From contig JAUICG010000006.1 of assembly GCA_030427485.1 (NCBI GenBank), forward strand, positions 1 to 64,000: a stretch of 64,000 nt of DNA. The letters are read 5' to 3'. This document shows positions 1 to 9,001 of the stretch, piece by piece (positions within the stretch are counted from its first letter, which is position 1; every line of letters starts with the position of its first letter). A model generated the notes under the pieces. The model was not told the DNA's origin. It saw nothing but the letters and a program-made list of their open reading frames with translations, and searched no databases. The translations under genes were made by a program, and so were the position numbers. Origin of the DNA: Gammaproteobacteria bacterium (GTDB taxonomy: Bacteria > Pseudomonadota > Gammaproteobacteria > Pseudomonadales > Halieaceae).

Positions 1-915
1 CTGGGCGGCGTGGATCGCTGCGTCACGGAATTTGTCCGCGTGACCGAGCGGCTGTTGCCACCGCGCGTGTTCCACCGCTTCTGCCCCGAACTGGCCACGG
101 GCGGGCATACCGCATCAGGCGTGCCGGTTTTCGTGCAACTGCTGGGCGGGCAGGCCGCGGTGATGGCGGAGAATGCTGCGCGTGCGGCGGAACTGGGCGC
201 CTGCGGGATCGACCTGAATTTTGGCTGCCCGGCCAGGACGGTCAATCGCTCGGACGGCGGCGCGATCATTCTGCGTGAACCGCGGCGTGTGCACGATATC
301 ACCGCTGCGGTACGCGCGGCGGTGCCCGCGCAAGTCCCGGTGACGGTGAAAACCCGGCTGGGTTTCGAGGACAAGGCCTTGTTTACGGACATCGCCCTGG
401 GTATCGAGGCGGCGGGCGCCAGCGAACTCACGGTGCATGCGCGCACCCGGCGCGACGGCTACAGGCCCCCTGCGTACTGGGAGTCGATTGCCGAGGCGCG
501 GGCACGGGTGTCGCTGCCGGTGATCGCCAACGGCGAGATCTGGAGTGTGGAGGATGCCCTGCGCTGTCGCACCATCTCCGGCTGTGAGGACCTGATGCTG
601 GGGCGGGGTGTCATCTGTCGACCCGACCTGCCCCGCCTGATCGCCGCCGCGAACGACCGGGGCGACACCGTGGAGCCGCTGGTCTGGGACGACATTACAC
701 CGCTGCTGCTGCGATTCTTCGAAACAACACTGCTGCATTACGATGCCTACTGTGCCGGCAATCCGTTGAAACAGTGGTTGGTATATATGCGCGCCTACTT
801 CCCCCAGGCCGGCCAGCTGTTCGAACATGTCAAACGCCTGCGCGACCCCGATGCTATTCGCGGGGCATTGCAGCAGGTACAGTCGTCATCCGGTGCGGAT
901 CGCTGCGCCGCCTGA
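1..915 (+). CDS. dusC: tRNA-dihydrouridine(16) synthase DusC, 5' end outside window
   Basis: FMN- and NADPH-dependent enzyme family that reduces a uridine in the D-loop of tRNA. The frame is open to base 1 and begins mid-domain, so the start codon and roughly the first 20-25 residues lie upstream of the window. Visible features are the catalytic-cysteine motif GCPARTV near residue 76, VTVKTRLG, ELTVHARTR, VIANGEI and the flavin phosphate loop DLMLGRGV, all in TIM-barrel order, followed by a helical C-terminal domain. NFGCPARTVNRSDGGA resembles the DusC branch more than DusA or DusB. The next gene is convergent, with 15 bp between stops. The assignment to DusC within the Dus family is from motif resemblance only. 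Confidence 0.9.
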   Translation: MGGVDRCVTEFVRVTERLLPPRVFHRFCPELATGGHTASGVPVFVQLLGGQAAVMAENAARAAELGACGIDLNFGCPARTVNRSDGGAIILREPRRVHDITAAVRAAVPAQVPVTVKTRLGFEDKALFTDIALGIEAAGASELTVHARTRRDGYRPPAYWESIAEARARVSLPVIANGEIWSVEDALRCRTISGCEDLMLGRGVICRPDLPRLIAAANDRGDTVEPLVWDDITPLLLRFFETTLLHYDAYCAGNPLKQWLVYMRAYFPQAGQLFEHVKRLRDPDAIRGALQQVQSSSGADRCAA

Positions 916-930
916 CAGCGTCCGCTCGGT

Positions 931-1584
931 TCAGTTCGGGAACAAACCACGGTCACTGAGCACCGAATAAATGCCTTGTGCCAGCTCCTCGTACCCCCGC
1001 GCATTGGGGTGGATTTCGTCGGCGCGCAGCGCGCCATCCGAAAGCACCTGCGAGAATATATCCGGCACCAGCACCACACCCTCCTCCTTCGCGAGTTCGG
1101 CGTAGATTGGGGAGTCAGCGAGCGCACCGACACTGGCGCGCAGCAGTGACAGGCGCGGCACTGACACCAGTGCCACCTCGGCGCCTGAAGCGCTGGCTGC
1201 GCGGATGATTTCCCGCAGGAATTCCTTTACCTGCTGCGGCCGGGTTTTACGAAGAAAATCGTTGCCGCCCAATTCAACGATCACCAGGTCCGGACGATGC
1301 TTGGCCAGCAGCGGCTCCAATCGGCCGACTGCCGCGCGTGCGGTATCGCCGGAAACACCGGCATTGACGACCTCAAGGCCGGTTAACGCCGCGAGGCGGC
1401 TGGGATAGTCTTCGCCCGCGGCGGCACCCACGCCGAAGGTCACGCTATCGCCGAAGGACAGCACCACCGCGTCGGCCGGCAGCCTCTCAAATCGGGCGGC
1501 ATCGCTACAGGCCAGCAGGCAGGCCAGGCATAGTGCCACCGGGAAGAAGCACCGTGGGACGTAACAATAGCGGGAGCAGGACAT
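931..1584 (-). CDS. GDSL/SGNH-family esterase, lipoprotein
   Basis: Probable periplasmic arylesterase/lysophospholipase of the SGNH hydrolase family (TesA-like). Family blocks are visible in order: FGDS with the nucleophile Ser near residue 44, the oxyanion block GGND, and DEIHPN with the catalytic Asp and His near the C-terminus. I chose the ATG at 1584 rather than the longer frame because it puts a hydrophobic stretch ending LACLLACSD (lipobox-like) at the N-terminus, suggesting a lipid-anchored protein of 217 residues. The substrate cannot be told from sequence. It is transcribed alone on the minus strand, convergent with dusC. Confidence 0.85.
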   Translation of the reverse strand: MSCSRYCYVPRCFFPVALCLACLLACSDAARFERLPADAVVLSFGDSVTFGVGAAAGEDYPSRLAALTGLEVVNAGVSGDTARAAVGRLEPLLAKHRPDLVIVELGGNDFLRKTRPQQVKEFLREIIRAASASGAEVALVSVPRLSLLRASVGALADSPIYAELAKEEGVVLVPDIFSQVLSDGALRADEIHPNARGYEELAQGIYSVLSDRGLFPN

Positions 1585-1606
1585 GGCGGAAATCGTACCA
1601 TATCCG

Positions 1607-2665
1607 CTAGAACGTGGCGCCCAGGCCGACGGGCAGGCCAAACTGCAGGCCAAACGCCGGATCGCCATCGTCCGTCACACCTATAAACAGACCCAGTGGA
1701 AACGGCAGTTCGTAGCGTTCATCGAACAATGCGCCGGGGTAAACATTGGCACGAACGGCCAGGCCCTCGGTGCCCCTGACGATCAACGAGGCCAGCAGGC
1801 TGTTGTTCCGGTCGTAGAACGCACCGGCGCTGGCGCGCACCTTATTGGGATTGATGGACTCGGTGGACACACCCAGGCCCCAGGACAGTTCATCGCCGCT
1901 CGCCATGCGATGGGACAATCCGAACAAATTGGTAATCCCCAGGTACGCGAACAGGCGCCTGTCCTCGGTAGCCAGCCAACGGGGACGCACCACGTAGTTC
2001 ATGCCGACATTGAGCAACTCGTTCTCAGCCGCGTCATACATCGTCAGGTGAGGCCATTCGACGGGATCGAGTTCTTCCTTTATCCAGCGCGCCCGCTTGT
2101 CCGAACTGTACAGCCAGATACCCAGTGGCCGGAATAGGTAGATATCCGCTATTTCATCAGTGCTGTCGGTGGCGGGCTTTTCGAAGCCCTCGGCCAGGAA
2201 CTCGGTCACCATGGACAATACGCCGGAAGTGAAGTAGGGCCAGGGAACATCGTGCTGCTGGAACCATTCGGCGTTCTTGCGATACAGCATACCGCCGCCA
2301 AACAGGTGCAATCCGTAATTGGGCAACAGGGCGCTGCTGTCGCTGATATTATCGAGGTCGACGGGGAATATTTCCGTGTTGATGAAACGCCTTGTGCCGC
2401 CCTCCTCGTCAATACGATTGCCGGGGCTACGCAGGTTATCGCGGACGATACGCAGCTTGTCGCGGTAGTTATCGCTGCTGAAGCTACGCTTCACCTGCAG
2501 GGAATCCACCGTGTAGGACGAAAATGACGTCAGCGGATTGAACAAGGCTTCGGAGCCATACTCTTTTGGCGCATAGAAAATGACTGCTTTCTCATCCGCC
2601 AACGCAGTCGAGCTGGCGAAGCTGATCACAAGTGCCGCGCAGAAACATCGGAATCGGCTGTTCAA
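1607..2665 (-). CDS. secreted/outer-membrane protein of unknown function
   Basis: Not assigned to a named family. The protein of 352 residues begins with a clear Sec signal peptide ending in a SSTALADE-like cleavage region. It has no further transmembrane helices. The C-terminal half alternates aromatic and small residues (for example YLGITNLFGLSHR, LGVSTESINP, GLQFGLPVGLGATF) and ends in Phe, the usual terminal signature of outer-membrane beta-barrels. That makes an outer-membrane location plausible but not proven. It lies upstream of the esterase on the same strand with a 22 bp gap, so the two may be cotranscribed. Confidence 0.7.
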   Translation of the reverse strand: MNSRFRCFCAALVISFASSTALADEKAVIFYAPKEYGSEALFNPLTSFSSYTVDSLQVKRSFSSDNYRDKLRIVRDNLRSPGNRIDEEGGTRRFINTEIFPVDLDNISDSSALLPNYGLHLFGGGMLYRKNAEWFQQHDVPWPYFTSGVLSMVTEFLAEGFEKPATDSTDEIADIYLFRPLGIWLYSSDKRARWIKEELDPVEWPHLTMYDAAENELLNVGMNYVVRPRWLATEDRRLFAYLGITNLFGLSHRMASGDELSWGLGVSTESINPNKVRASAGAFYDRNNSLLASLIVRGTEGLAVRANVYPGALFDERYELPFPLGLFIGVTDDGDPAFGLQFGLPVGLGATF

Positions 2666-2739
2666 AACGACCGCAGCTCCCTTCTTGTTGTTTCAACAGC
2701 AGGCGGAACACAGGCGCCCCGCCGCTGTGGGTGATACGC

Positions 2740-3849
2740 CTAGCTGGCTTTCGGCATGCCCCGGAGCGCCGCGACGACCCGGTCGCCAAACTCCGCAGTT
2801 TTGATCATCTTCACACCACTGCCGGGCCTGGACAGATCGGGTGTTGAATAGCCGTCGGCGAAGACGCTCTGCATTGCAGCCCATACATTCTTCGATTCCT
2901 GCAGCATACCGAAGCTGCTTTCCAGCATCATCGCCACCGAGCCGATCATAGAGTACGGGTTGGCGATATTCTGGCCGGCGATATCGGGCGCCGAGCCGTG
3001 CGAGGGTTCGTAGTAGCTCTTTCCAGGTCCCTTGCACTCGGAAGGCATCAGCCCGAGCGAGCCCAGGATGCCGCCGCCCTGGTCACTGAGGATATCGCCG
3101 AACATATTCTCCATTACCATCACATCGAACTGCCCGGGATTGAGGCACAACATCGTGGCTGCCGCATCGACCAGGATGTGCCTGATCTCCACCTGCGGGT
3201 ATTCAGCGGCAACTTCACCGAGCACCTCATTCCACAGTACGCTGGATTTCAGGACGTTGCTCTTGTGGATATTGTGCAATACTTTCTTGCGCCGCATCGC
3301 CAGTTGCAGCGCCTCGTGCATGATTCGACGGATCTGTTCCTCATCGTACTCGAGCGTCTCGCGCACATAGCGCAGGCCCTGTTCGTTGACGCCCACTTCT
3401 TTCTCACCGAAATACAGGCCGCCGACGAGTTCGCGCACCATCACGAGATCGATACCCTCGCCAATCACTTCCGGCTTCAGCGGCGAGAAATGCCCGAGCG
3501 ATTTCGGCAGGAAAACGGGACGGAAATTGGCGAAGGTATTGTAGCGACGACGCATCGGCAACAGCGCGCCCCGCTCCGGCTGCATATCCACCGGAATTTT
3601 CTTTGACTCCTCGTGGCCGAGACCGATCGGGCCCTTGATAATCGCATCGGCCGCGTCGCAGATCGCAATGGTCTCGTCGGGAAACGGGTGGCCGCACTTG
3701 AAATACGCGGAGGCGCCGAAATCCGCTTCTGCGAGGTCGAAGGCGACCTCATTGCGCTCTTCCACCAGGCGGAAAACCTTTACCGCCTCGGCCATGATCT
3801 CGGGGCCGATGCCGTCACCGGGCAGCAGGGCGATCTTGTAGTGTTTCAT
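2740..3849 (-). CDS. LeuB/isocitrate-dehydrogenase family beta-decarboxylating dehydrogenase
   Basis: NAD(P)-dependent decarboxylating dehydrogenase of the isocitrate/isopropylmalate/tartrate dehydrogenase superfamily, 369 residues, close to the usual 350-370 of LeuB. Visible motifs: nucleotide/substrate region LLPGDGIGPEI at the N-terminus, FANFRP, MVRELVGGLYFG (LeuB-type Arg and Tyr), HKSNVLK with the catalytic Lys, FGDILSDQGGG with metal-binding Asp, and EPSHGSAPDIAG near the NAD site. The segment KGPIGLGHEES differs from the classical LeuB PKWD region. The substrate may therefore be isopropylmalate or another 2-hydroxy-dicarboxylate, and leuC/leuD are not in the window. Its upstream region contains hairpin elements. 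Confidence 0.8.
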   Translation of the reverse strand: MKHYKIALLPGDGIGPEIMAEAVKVFRLVEERNEVAFDLAEADFGASAYFKCGHPFPDETIAICDAADAIIKGPIGLGHEESKKIPVDMQPERGALLPMRRRYNTFANFRPVFLPKSLGHFSPLKPEVIGEGIDLVMVRELVGGLYFGEKEVGVNEQGLRYVRETLEYDEEQIRRIMHEALQLAMRRKKVLHNIHKSNVLKSSVLWNEVLGEVAAEYPQVEIRHILVDAAATMLCLNPGQFDVMVMENMFGDILSDQGGGILGSLGLMPSECKGPGKSYYEPSHGSAPDIAGQNIANPYSMIGSVAMMLESSFGMLQESKNVWAAMQSVFADGYSTPDLSRPGSGVKMIKTAEFGDRVVAALRGMPKAS

Positions 3850-4004
3850 CGTGTCGTTCTCTGGATTCAGTTCAGGGATGCGCCGCAGACGGGCTGCCCG
3901 GGCTGCAAAAGGCGCTCATTCTACTTTAGATGGGCGCAAGTTTCACCGATTTGGGAGTGTTGTTAGAAATGTGCTCTAAATACATTGTCCTTCGTAGACC
4001 AAGC

Positions 4005-4132
4005 GCCCGAGACATTCCAGTATGGCCGGGGAACGCCAAAAAGCGCACGTCCGTGTGCAGGCGCGGCCGGCGAGGCTCGGGCGGCGACGTCCTGTCGCCG
4101 CACGTCCCCGGCCATACTGGAATGTCTCAGGC
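4005..4132 (-). repeat. composite hairpin element, copy A (minus orientation)
   Basis: Arms 4005-4032 and 4105-4132 are complementary over 28 positions; the innermost 24 pairs are perfect, and the single imperfection (4008/4129) is a G-U wobble on the minus strand. Allowing one more mismatch, pairing extends to 4001/4136. The 72-nt core (4033-4104) read on the minus strand matches the cores of copies B and C. It includes the hairpin GGCGACAGGACGTCGCC and the motif GTGCGCTTTTTGGCG. The arm sequence is unrelated to those of the other copies apart from the GGGA/TCCC junction with the core. There is no transposase or T-tract, so it is neither an insertion sequence nor an ordinary terminator. Confidence 0.9.
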
Positions 4133-4181
4133 TCTTTCCTCCAGATAACTCTCGGGATTGTGACGAATCTAGCTCGATGAA

Positions 4182-4301
4182 GGAGACTGTAAGTCGTGGT
4201 GATTGCTGGGACCGTGTGGCGACAGGACGTCGCCACTCGAGCCTGCACATGGACGTGCGCTTTTTGGCGTGTCCCAGCGATCACCACGAGTTGCAGTCTC
4301 C
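4182..4301 (+). repeat. composite hairpin element, copy B
   Basis: Arms 4182-4211 and 4272-4301 are complementary over 30 positions: 27 Watson-Crick pairs, two G-U wobbles on the plus strand and one G-G mismatch. The core (4212-4271, 60 nt) matches copy C but lacks about 14 nt between two GCCT motifs, consistent with a deletion between short direct repeats. The element sits 49 bp from copy A, in the opposite orientation. The GGGA/TCCC junctions flanking the core are shared with copies A and C, while the outer arm sequence is unique to this copy. Confidence 0.9.
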
Positions 4302-4357
4302 GCCGTACGATCCCAGATTCTGCTAGAAACAAAAAACCAGCTCAGCGCGAGATAGTC

Positions 4358-5917
4358 TCAGAAAAGCGTAGGCACCATCGCATCGATCAGCCGCGGCCCC
4401 CGCGACGCCATCGCCTGCGCGAACAGCGCGTTGAACTCTTCCGCGGTGGTGGCGCGCTCCGCCTGAACCCCCATGCCCCGCGCCAGCTCCACAAAATCCA
4501 GGTCCGGTCCATCGATACGCAGCATACTGGCCGCCTTGGGCCCGGGTGTACCGCCGCGCGCACCGGTGCGGCCGAACTCCAGTTCCAGAATGCTGTATTT
4601 TCGGTTATTGAAAATCACCACGGTGACGTCGAGGTTCTCCCTGGCCATCGTCCACAGCGCCTGGATGGTGTACATCGCGCTGCCGTCTCCCTCCAGGTTC
4701 ACGATTTTGCGGTCCGGACAGGCAATCGCCGCGCCCACCGCGGCGGGAAGGCCCCAGCCGATACTGCCGCCCGTGAGGTTCAGCCAGTCGTGGCTGCGCG
4801 CGGTGGCTGTCGCGGGCGCCAGCGCGAGGCCGCTGGTATTCGCCTCGTCCACCACCACCGCACCCTCCGGGAGGTGGTGCGCTATCGCCTGGGCAGCCGA
4901 ATTCACATCCAGCGCTCCGCTGGGCAGGTCCGGCAGGGAAAGCGGGTACACTTCGGGTTCGACGCCATCGGCGTCCAGTCGCTCCAGCAGCGCCTGCAGG
5001 CACTGGTCGATATCGTCGTCGGGGCCGGCGAGTTTGAACGCCTCGCAGGTCTCTGGCGCCAGGCAGCTCGGCACACCGGGATAGGCGAAGAAGGAAACCG
5101 GGGCCGCCGCGCCGATCAGGATCAGGTGGTCCAGGTCCTTGATGTGGTCGATGGCCATCTCCGCCAGGTAGGGCAATCTCTCCAGCACGCCAGTGCCGGC
5201 GCCCCGCGCCTGTCGGGTCGGAAAGGTGTCGGTACTGACGCGTGCGCCACAGGCCTTGCCGATGCGGCTCAGCAGCAAACCGCGCTGCCGGTCTACCTCG
5301 CGCCCGCCGATCATCAGCATACACTGCTTGCCCGACGTGAGCTTCGCCACGGCCTCGTCGATACGGCTGGCGGGCACTGCCGGCGGCGCGGCGATATCCA
5401 CGGCGGCTTCCGCACCATTGGGATTGTCACCCCAGGACACGTCTGCCGGCAGCATCAGCGTGGCGACCTTCCCGATACCGGCCTGGCGCACTGCCTCCGC
5501 ACCGTCGCGGGCGATATCAGCGGGCGCTTTCGAGGTGTGCACCCAGTGAGAAACCGGCCCAGCGATACCTTCGATATCTGCGGTCAGCGGCGCGTCGTAT
5601 TGCAGGTGGTAGGTCGCGTGGTCACCGACGATGTTCACGACCGGCACATGGCCCTTTTTCGCGTTGTGCGTATTGGCCAGCGCGTTACCCAGTCCGGGAC
5701 CGAGGTGCAACAGGGTCGACGCGGGTTTGCGCGCCATGCGCGCATAGCCGTCGGCGGCGCCGCTGAGCACGCCCTCGAACAGGCAGAGCACGCATCGCAT
5801 GCCCTCCACCTCGTCCAGTGCCGCGACAAAATGCATTTCAGAGGTACCGGGGTTGGTGAAACACACCTCGATGCCATTGTTGATCAGGGTAGTCAGTAAG
5901 CTCTCTGCGCCGTTCAT
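4358..5917 (-). CDS. ThDP-dependent enzyme, acetolactate synthase/benzoylformate decarboxylase-like
   Basis: Thiamine-diphosphate enzyme of the acetohydroxyacid synthase/benzoylformate decarboxylase superfamily, 519 residues. The N-terminal PYR domain carries the conserved Glu in CLFEGVLSGAADGYARM. The central domain follows, then a PP domain with the ThDP/Mg motif GDGSAMYTIQ ending at FNNRKYS. A true IlvB is longer and usually partnered with a small subunit, which is absent here. This looks like the shorter IlvX/MdlC-like branch, so I would not call it branched-chain synthesis. It is the second gene of an operon with a GlcD-type flavoprotein 29 bp upstream, which suggests joint metabolism of a 2-hydroxy/2-oxo acid. 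Confidence 0.85.
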   Translation of the reverse strand: MNGAESLLTTLINNGIEVCFTNPGTSEMHFVAALDEVEGMRCVLCLFEGVLSGAADGYARMARKPASTLLHLGPGLGNALANTHNAKKGHVPVVNIVGDHATYHLQYDAPLTADIEGIAGPVSHWVHTSKAPADIARDGAEAVRQAGIGKVATLMLPADVSWGDNPNGAEAAVDIAAPPAVPASRIDEAVAKLTSGKQCMLMIGGREVDRQRGLLLSRIGKACGARVSTDTFPTRQARGAGTGVLERLPYLAEMAIDHIKDLDHLILIGAAAPVSFFAYPGVPSCLAPETCEAFKLAGPDDDIDQCLQALLERLDADGVEPEVYPLSLPDLPSGALDVNSAAQAIAHHLPEGAVVVDEANTSGLALAPATATARSHDWLNLTGGSIGWGLPAAVGAAIACPDRKIVNLEGDGSAMYTIQALWTMARENLDVTVVIFNNRKYSILELEFGRTGARGGTPGPKAASMLRIDGPDLDFVELARGMGVQAERATTAEEFNALFAQAMASRGPRLIDAMVPTLF

Positions 5918-5946
5918 GGTTACTCCGCCAGGTGGTGAGATGAATT

Positions 5947-7326
5947 TCAGCCGGCTTCCAGTGCGTCCGCGGCAAAAATCTTGTTCGGGTTAAGAATGTT
6001 TTTCGGGTCCAGCGTTTTCTTCATCGCCATCATCAACTGCAACTCCGCCGAGCTGCGGCTGCGGCACAACTGTTCCCGCTTGCTGATACCGATACCGTGT
6101 TCCGCCGAGACAGACCCCTGGTGGCGCTGCACGGTCTCGTAAAGCAACGTGCTCAACGCCTCGTAATCAAATGCCCCGGCGTCCTCCGAACCGAGGATGA
6201 GGTGCAGGTTGGTGTCGCCGAGATGGCCGAACACGATACAGACAGGGTCCTTCACCGCGTCCATGCCGCTGCGAATATCATCGACAAAGCCTTCCATCCT
6301 GTCCAGCGTGACGCTGACATCGAACGGAATGATCGGCCCCAGCTTGAAAAACTCCAGTACGTCGTCGCGAATCTCCCAGAGTGCATTGCGCTCCGACTGC
6401 GAATGGGTCAGTACGGCATCGCTGACCAGGCCCTCCTCCATCGCCTGTCCGAGGACGGTCTCAAACCGCTCGGCATCGGCTTCAGGCTCCGAGCCCAGCG
6501 TTTCGACCAGCACGTAGTAGGCGCTGCCGTGCGGCAGGGGCGGCTTGTGCAGACTGCCCTCGCGGGTGACATATTCGTAGAACTCGGGCCACATGACTTC
6601 GAAGCCCGACAGCGTGCCGGCGGTGCGCGCATCCAGCCAGCGCAACAAGCCGGTCAGCGCCGCAAAGCTGTCGACCGCCAGCAGTGCGGTATTCTCACTT
6701 CTGGGATTCGGGCGCAGGCGCAACACCATCCGGGTTATCACGCCCAGCGTGCCCTCGGCCCCGATAAACCACTGCTTGATGTCATAGCCGGTATTGTTCT
6801 TGAGCATTTTATTCATACTGGTGATTACCGTACCGTCGGCCAGGACCACCTCCAGGCCCAGTATCACCTCGCGCGCCATGCCGTAGCGAATTACCCTGTT
6901 GCCGCCGGCATTGGTCGCGGCAATACCACCGAGCGTCGCTGAACCGCGAGCACCGAAGTCCAGCGGCAGCAGCAATTCCTGCTCCTCGGCCGCTTCGACC
7001 GCAACCTGCAGGATACAGCCCGCCTGCACCGTCATCGTGCGATTGCTGACATCGATTTCCTCTATCGCATTCATTCGCTCCAGCGAAAGGCCAAACTCGC
7101 CCCCGGTCTGTATATGTCCGTTGGCCAGGCCCGTTTTGCCTCCCAGCGGCACCACCGGCTGGCCGGCGGAAGAACACAGGCGAAGAATCGCTGACACCTG
7201 CTCCGTGGTCTGCGGCCGCATCACGACATCGGGAATCACGTCGTCCGGCTGGATACGCAAGCCGGCCTCGCCCAGTACCGCGCGCAACTGTTGAAGAAGT
7301 TCTGAATCGCCTTCGGATACCGTCAT
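5947..7326 (-). CDS. FAD-binding 2-hydroxyacid oxidase/dehydrogenase (GlcD/D2HGDH-like)
   Basis: Flavoprotein of the vanillyl-alcohol-oxidase fold, 459 residues, related to GlcD, D-lactate and D-2-hydroxyglutarate dehydrogenases. The N-terminal FAD-binding domain contains VVPLGGKTGLANG, DFGARGSATLGGIAATNAGG and GLEVVLADGT. The C-terminal cap domain has the metal/substrate motifs GHLGDTNLHL and SAEHGIGISKR. The enzyme should oxidise a D-2-hydroxyacid to the 2-oxoacid, passing electrons to a quinone or another acceptor; the substrate is unknown. It is the first gene of the operon with the ThDP enzyme. A palindrome lies about 26-42 bp upstream of its start. Confidence 0.85.
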   Translation of the reverse strand: MTVSEGDSELLQQLRAVLGEAGLRIQPDDVIPDVVMRPQTTEQVSAILRLCSSAGQPVVPLGGKTGLANGHIQTGGEFGLSLERMNAIEEIDVSNRTMTVQAGCILQVAVEAAEEQELLLPLDFGARGSATLGGIAATNAGGNRVIRYGMAREVILGLEVVLADGTVITSMNKMLKNNTGYDIKQWFIGAEGTLGVITRMVLRLRPNPRSENTALLAVDSFAALTGLLRWLDARTAGTLSGFEVMWPEFYEYVTREGSLHKPPLPHGSAYYVLVETLGSEPEADAERFETVLGQAMEEGLVSDAVLTHSQSERNALWEIRDDVLEFFKLGPIIPFDVSVTLDRMEGFVDDIRSGMDAVKDPVCIVFGHLGDTNLHLILGSEDAGAFDYEALSTLLYETVQRHQGSVSAEHGIGISKREQLCRSRSSAELQLMMAMKKTLDPKNILNPNKIFAADALEAG

Positions 7327-7351
7327 TGTCTGGCTCCTGCATATTATGGTT

Positions 7352-7368
7352 TAGTGGCAATTCCACTA
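7352..7368. promoter_or_regulatory. candidate operator palindrome upstream of the flavoprotein/ThDP operon
   Basis: The perfect 6-bp inverted repeat TAGTGG-N5-CCACTA lies 26 bp upstream of the flavoprotein ATG, where a repressor would cover the promoter or transcription start. The spacing and sequence are compatible with a GntR- or IclR-type operator, families that often control hydroxyacid oxidation genes. No regulator gene is adjacent, so the binding protein is unknown. Confidence 0.4.
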
Positions 7369-7390
7369 TAGATGAAGCCGCGCCGACCCG

Positions 7391-9001
7391 CTACGTGGAA
7401 TCCACCCGGGGCACAGAGGCCAGCAGGGCCTGGGTATAAGGATGCTGCGGTCGCGTGAGTATCTGCTCGGCGCTCCCCTGCTCCACCAGTCGTCCCGCCT
7501 GCATGACGCCCACCCGGTGCGCCAGGCTGGGGACGATGGAAAGATCATGGGTAATAAACAGGTAGGACACGCCGGAATCGCGCTGTAACTCCTGCAGCAA
7601 CTCGAGCACCCCGGAGCGGATGGAAACGTCCAGTGCACTGGTGGGCTCATCACAGATGATCAGCTCCGGCTCCACCGCCAATGCCCTGGCGATCGCGATT
7701 CGCTGTAACTGCCCGCCGGACAGTTCATGCGGATAGCGCTGGCCAAGTGCGACATCCAGCTGCACCCGCTGCAACAACGATGCGATACGTTGCTCGCGCT
7801 GCTCCGCCGACAGGCCCATCCCGAGACTGTCCATGCCCTCGCTGATAATCCGGTTTACCGTCAGGCGCGGATTCATCGACGAATGGGGATTCTGGAACAC
7901 CACCTGGATTTTCTTGCGGTAGGGTAGCATCGCCCGGCGGCCGAGGGTGTGAATCGGCTGGCCGAGGAAGGTGATCTGCCCCGCCGCAACGGATTCCAGG
8001 TTGAGAATGGCCCGGCCCAGCGTCGATTTGCCGCTACCGGACTCACCCACCAGCGCGTAGGTCTCGCCGCGGCCGATTTTCAGCGTCACGCCGTCCACCG
8101 CCCGGGTGTAATCCACCACCCGCTGCAACACCCCCTTGCGAATCGGGAAATATACCTTGACGTCGTCCAGTTGCAGCAGGGACTCCTCGGCTGCGCTGTC
8201 GTGAAAGCGGGTGAGGTCAGGCAGCGCCGCGATCAGCCGGCGACTGTAGTCCTCACGCGGGTTGTGGAAGAACTCATCCACCGGTGCGCGCTCAATGATC
8301 TCCCCGCGGTACATCACCCCGACTTCGTCCGCGGTATTTTTCACCACGCCCATGTCGTGGGTGATCAGCAGCACGGCCAGGTTGCGCGAGCGCGTCAGCC
8401 CGCGGATCAGCGCCAACACCTGCGCCTGGATGGTGACATCCAGGGCCGTGGTGGGCTCATCGGCGATCAGGATATCGGGTTCACAGGCCAGCGCCATCGC
8501 GATCATCACACGCTGCTGCTGCCCGCCGGACAACTGGTGCGGATAAAAGTCGTACCGTGCGCCGGCGTCCTGGATGCCCACTTCCGCAAACAGTTGCACG
8601 ACGCGGTCACGCAGCGCATCACCGCTCAGCCGGGTGTGCAGGCGCAGGGTCTCGGCTACCTGCTCGCCGGCGGTTTGCACCGGGTTCAACGCGCTCATCG
8701 CGTTCTGGAAGATCATTGCCACGCGCTCGCCGCGCACGGTCTGCATGTCCGCCTCGGACAGGTCGAACAGGTCCTCGCTGCCGACCCGCACCTCGCCGCC
8801 GGTAATACGCAGCGCGTTGGGAAGCAGGCGCATGGCGGCCAGCGAGGTCACCGACTTGCCGCTGCCGGATTCGCCGACCAGCGCGAATATCTCGCCCGCG
8901 CGGAGTTCAAAACTCACGCCCTTGAGTATGGCTTCGCCGCTCTCTGCGACATCCACCCTGAGGTTCGAGACCTGCATTACCGGCGCTGCGAGCGTGGTCA
9001 T
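7391..9001 (-). CDS. yejF: ABC transporter ATP-binding protein, two fused ATPase domains (YejF-like)
   Basis: Energising subunit of an oligopeptide/microcin-C type importer, 536 residues. It contains two complete ATPase domains, as in YejF. The first has Walker A GESGSGKS near residue 46, signature LSGGQQQR and Walker [13 protein letters not shown]. The second has [17 protein letters not shown] and [12 protein letters not shown]. The second domain ends with the oligopeptide-transporter tail ([13 protein letters not shown]). It is the last gene of the four-gene operon, and its ATG overlaps the yejE stop by 4 nt, indicating translational coupling. Confidence 0.93.
   Translation of the reverse strand: MTTLAAPVMQVSNLRVDVAESGEAILKGVSFELRAGEIFALVGESGSGKSVTSLAAMRLLPNALRITGGEVRVGSEDLFDLSEADMQTVRGERVAMIFQNAMSALNPVQTAGEQVAETLRLHTRLSGDALRDRVVQLFAEVGIQDAGARYDFYPHQLSGGQQQRVMIAMALACEPDILIADEPTTALDVTIQAQVLALIRGLTRSRNLAVLLITHDMGVVKNTADEVGVMYRGEIIERAPVDEFFHNPREDYSRRLIAALPDLTRFHDSAAEESLLQLDDVKVYFPIRKGVLQRVVDYTRAVDGVTLKIGRGETYALVGESGSGKSTLGRAILNLESVAAGQITFLGQPIHTLGRRAMLPYRKKIQVVFQNPHSSMNPRLTVNRIISEGMDSLGMGLSAEQREQRIASLLQRVQLDVALGQRYPHELSGGQLQRIAIARALAVEPELIICDEPTSALDVSIRSGVLELLQELQRDSGVSYLFITHDLSIVPSLAHRVGVMQAGRLVEQGSAEQILTRPQHPYTQALLASVPRVDST

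Larger units (their letters stand above)
3850..4357. other. 508-bp gene-free gap holding two composite hairpin elements
   Basis: This gap lies upstream of the LeuB-like gene and downstream of the ThDP enzyme, both on the minus strand. It contains two inverted-repeat elements (4005-4132 and 4182-4301) in opposite orientation. On the minus strand a possible -10 TAGAAT lies near 3920-3930, 90 or so bases upstream of the LeuB-like ATG, with a weak TGAAAC-type -35 about 16 bp further up. The short open frames here run through the hairpin arms and have no family resemblance, so I treat the region as non-coding. Confidence 0.6.

Noticed and set aside
4005..4301. Elements A and B as ordinary rho-independent terminators
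   Set aside because: There is no T-tract after the outer stem, and the conserved core is far larger than a terminator loop.
3930..4332. Short open frames running through hairpin elements A and B
   Set aside because: They read across complementary arms in several frames and give peptides without family resemblance; the shared peptide fragments simply mirror the shared DNA core.
4196..5899. Long open frame on the plus strand opposite the ThDP enzyme
   Set aside because: It is a high-GC antisense shadow: its protein has no recognisable domain, while the minus-strand frame has all ThDP motifs.
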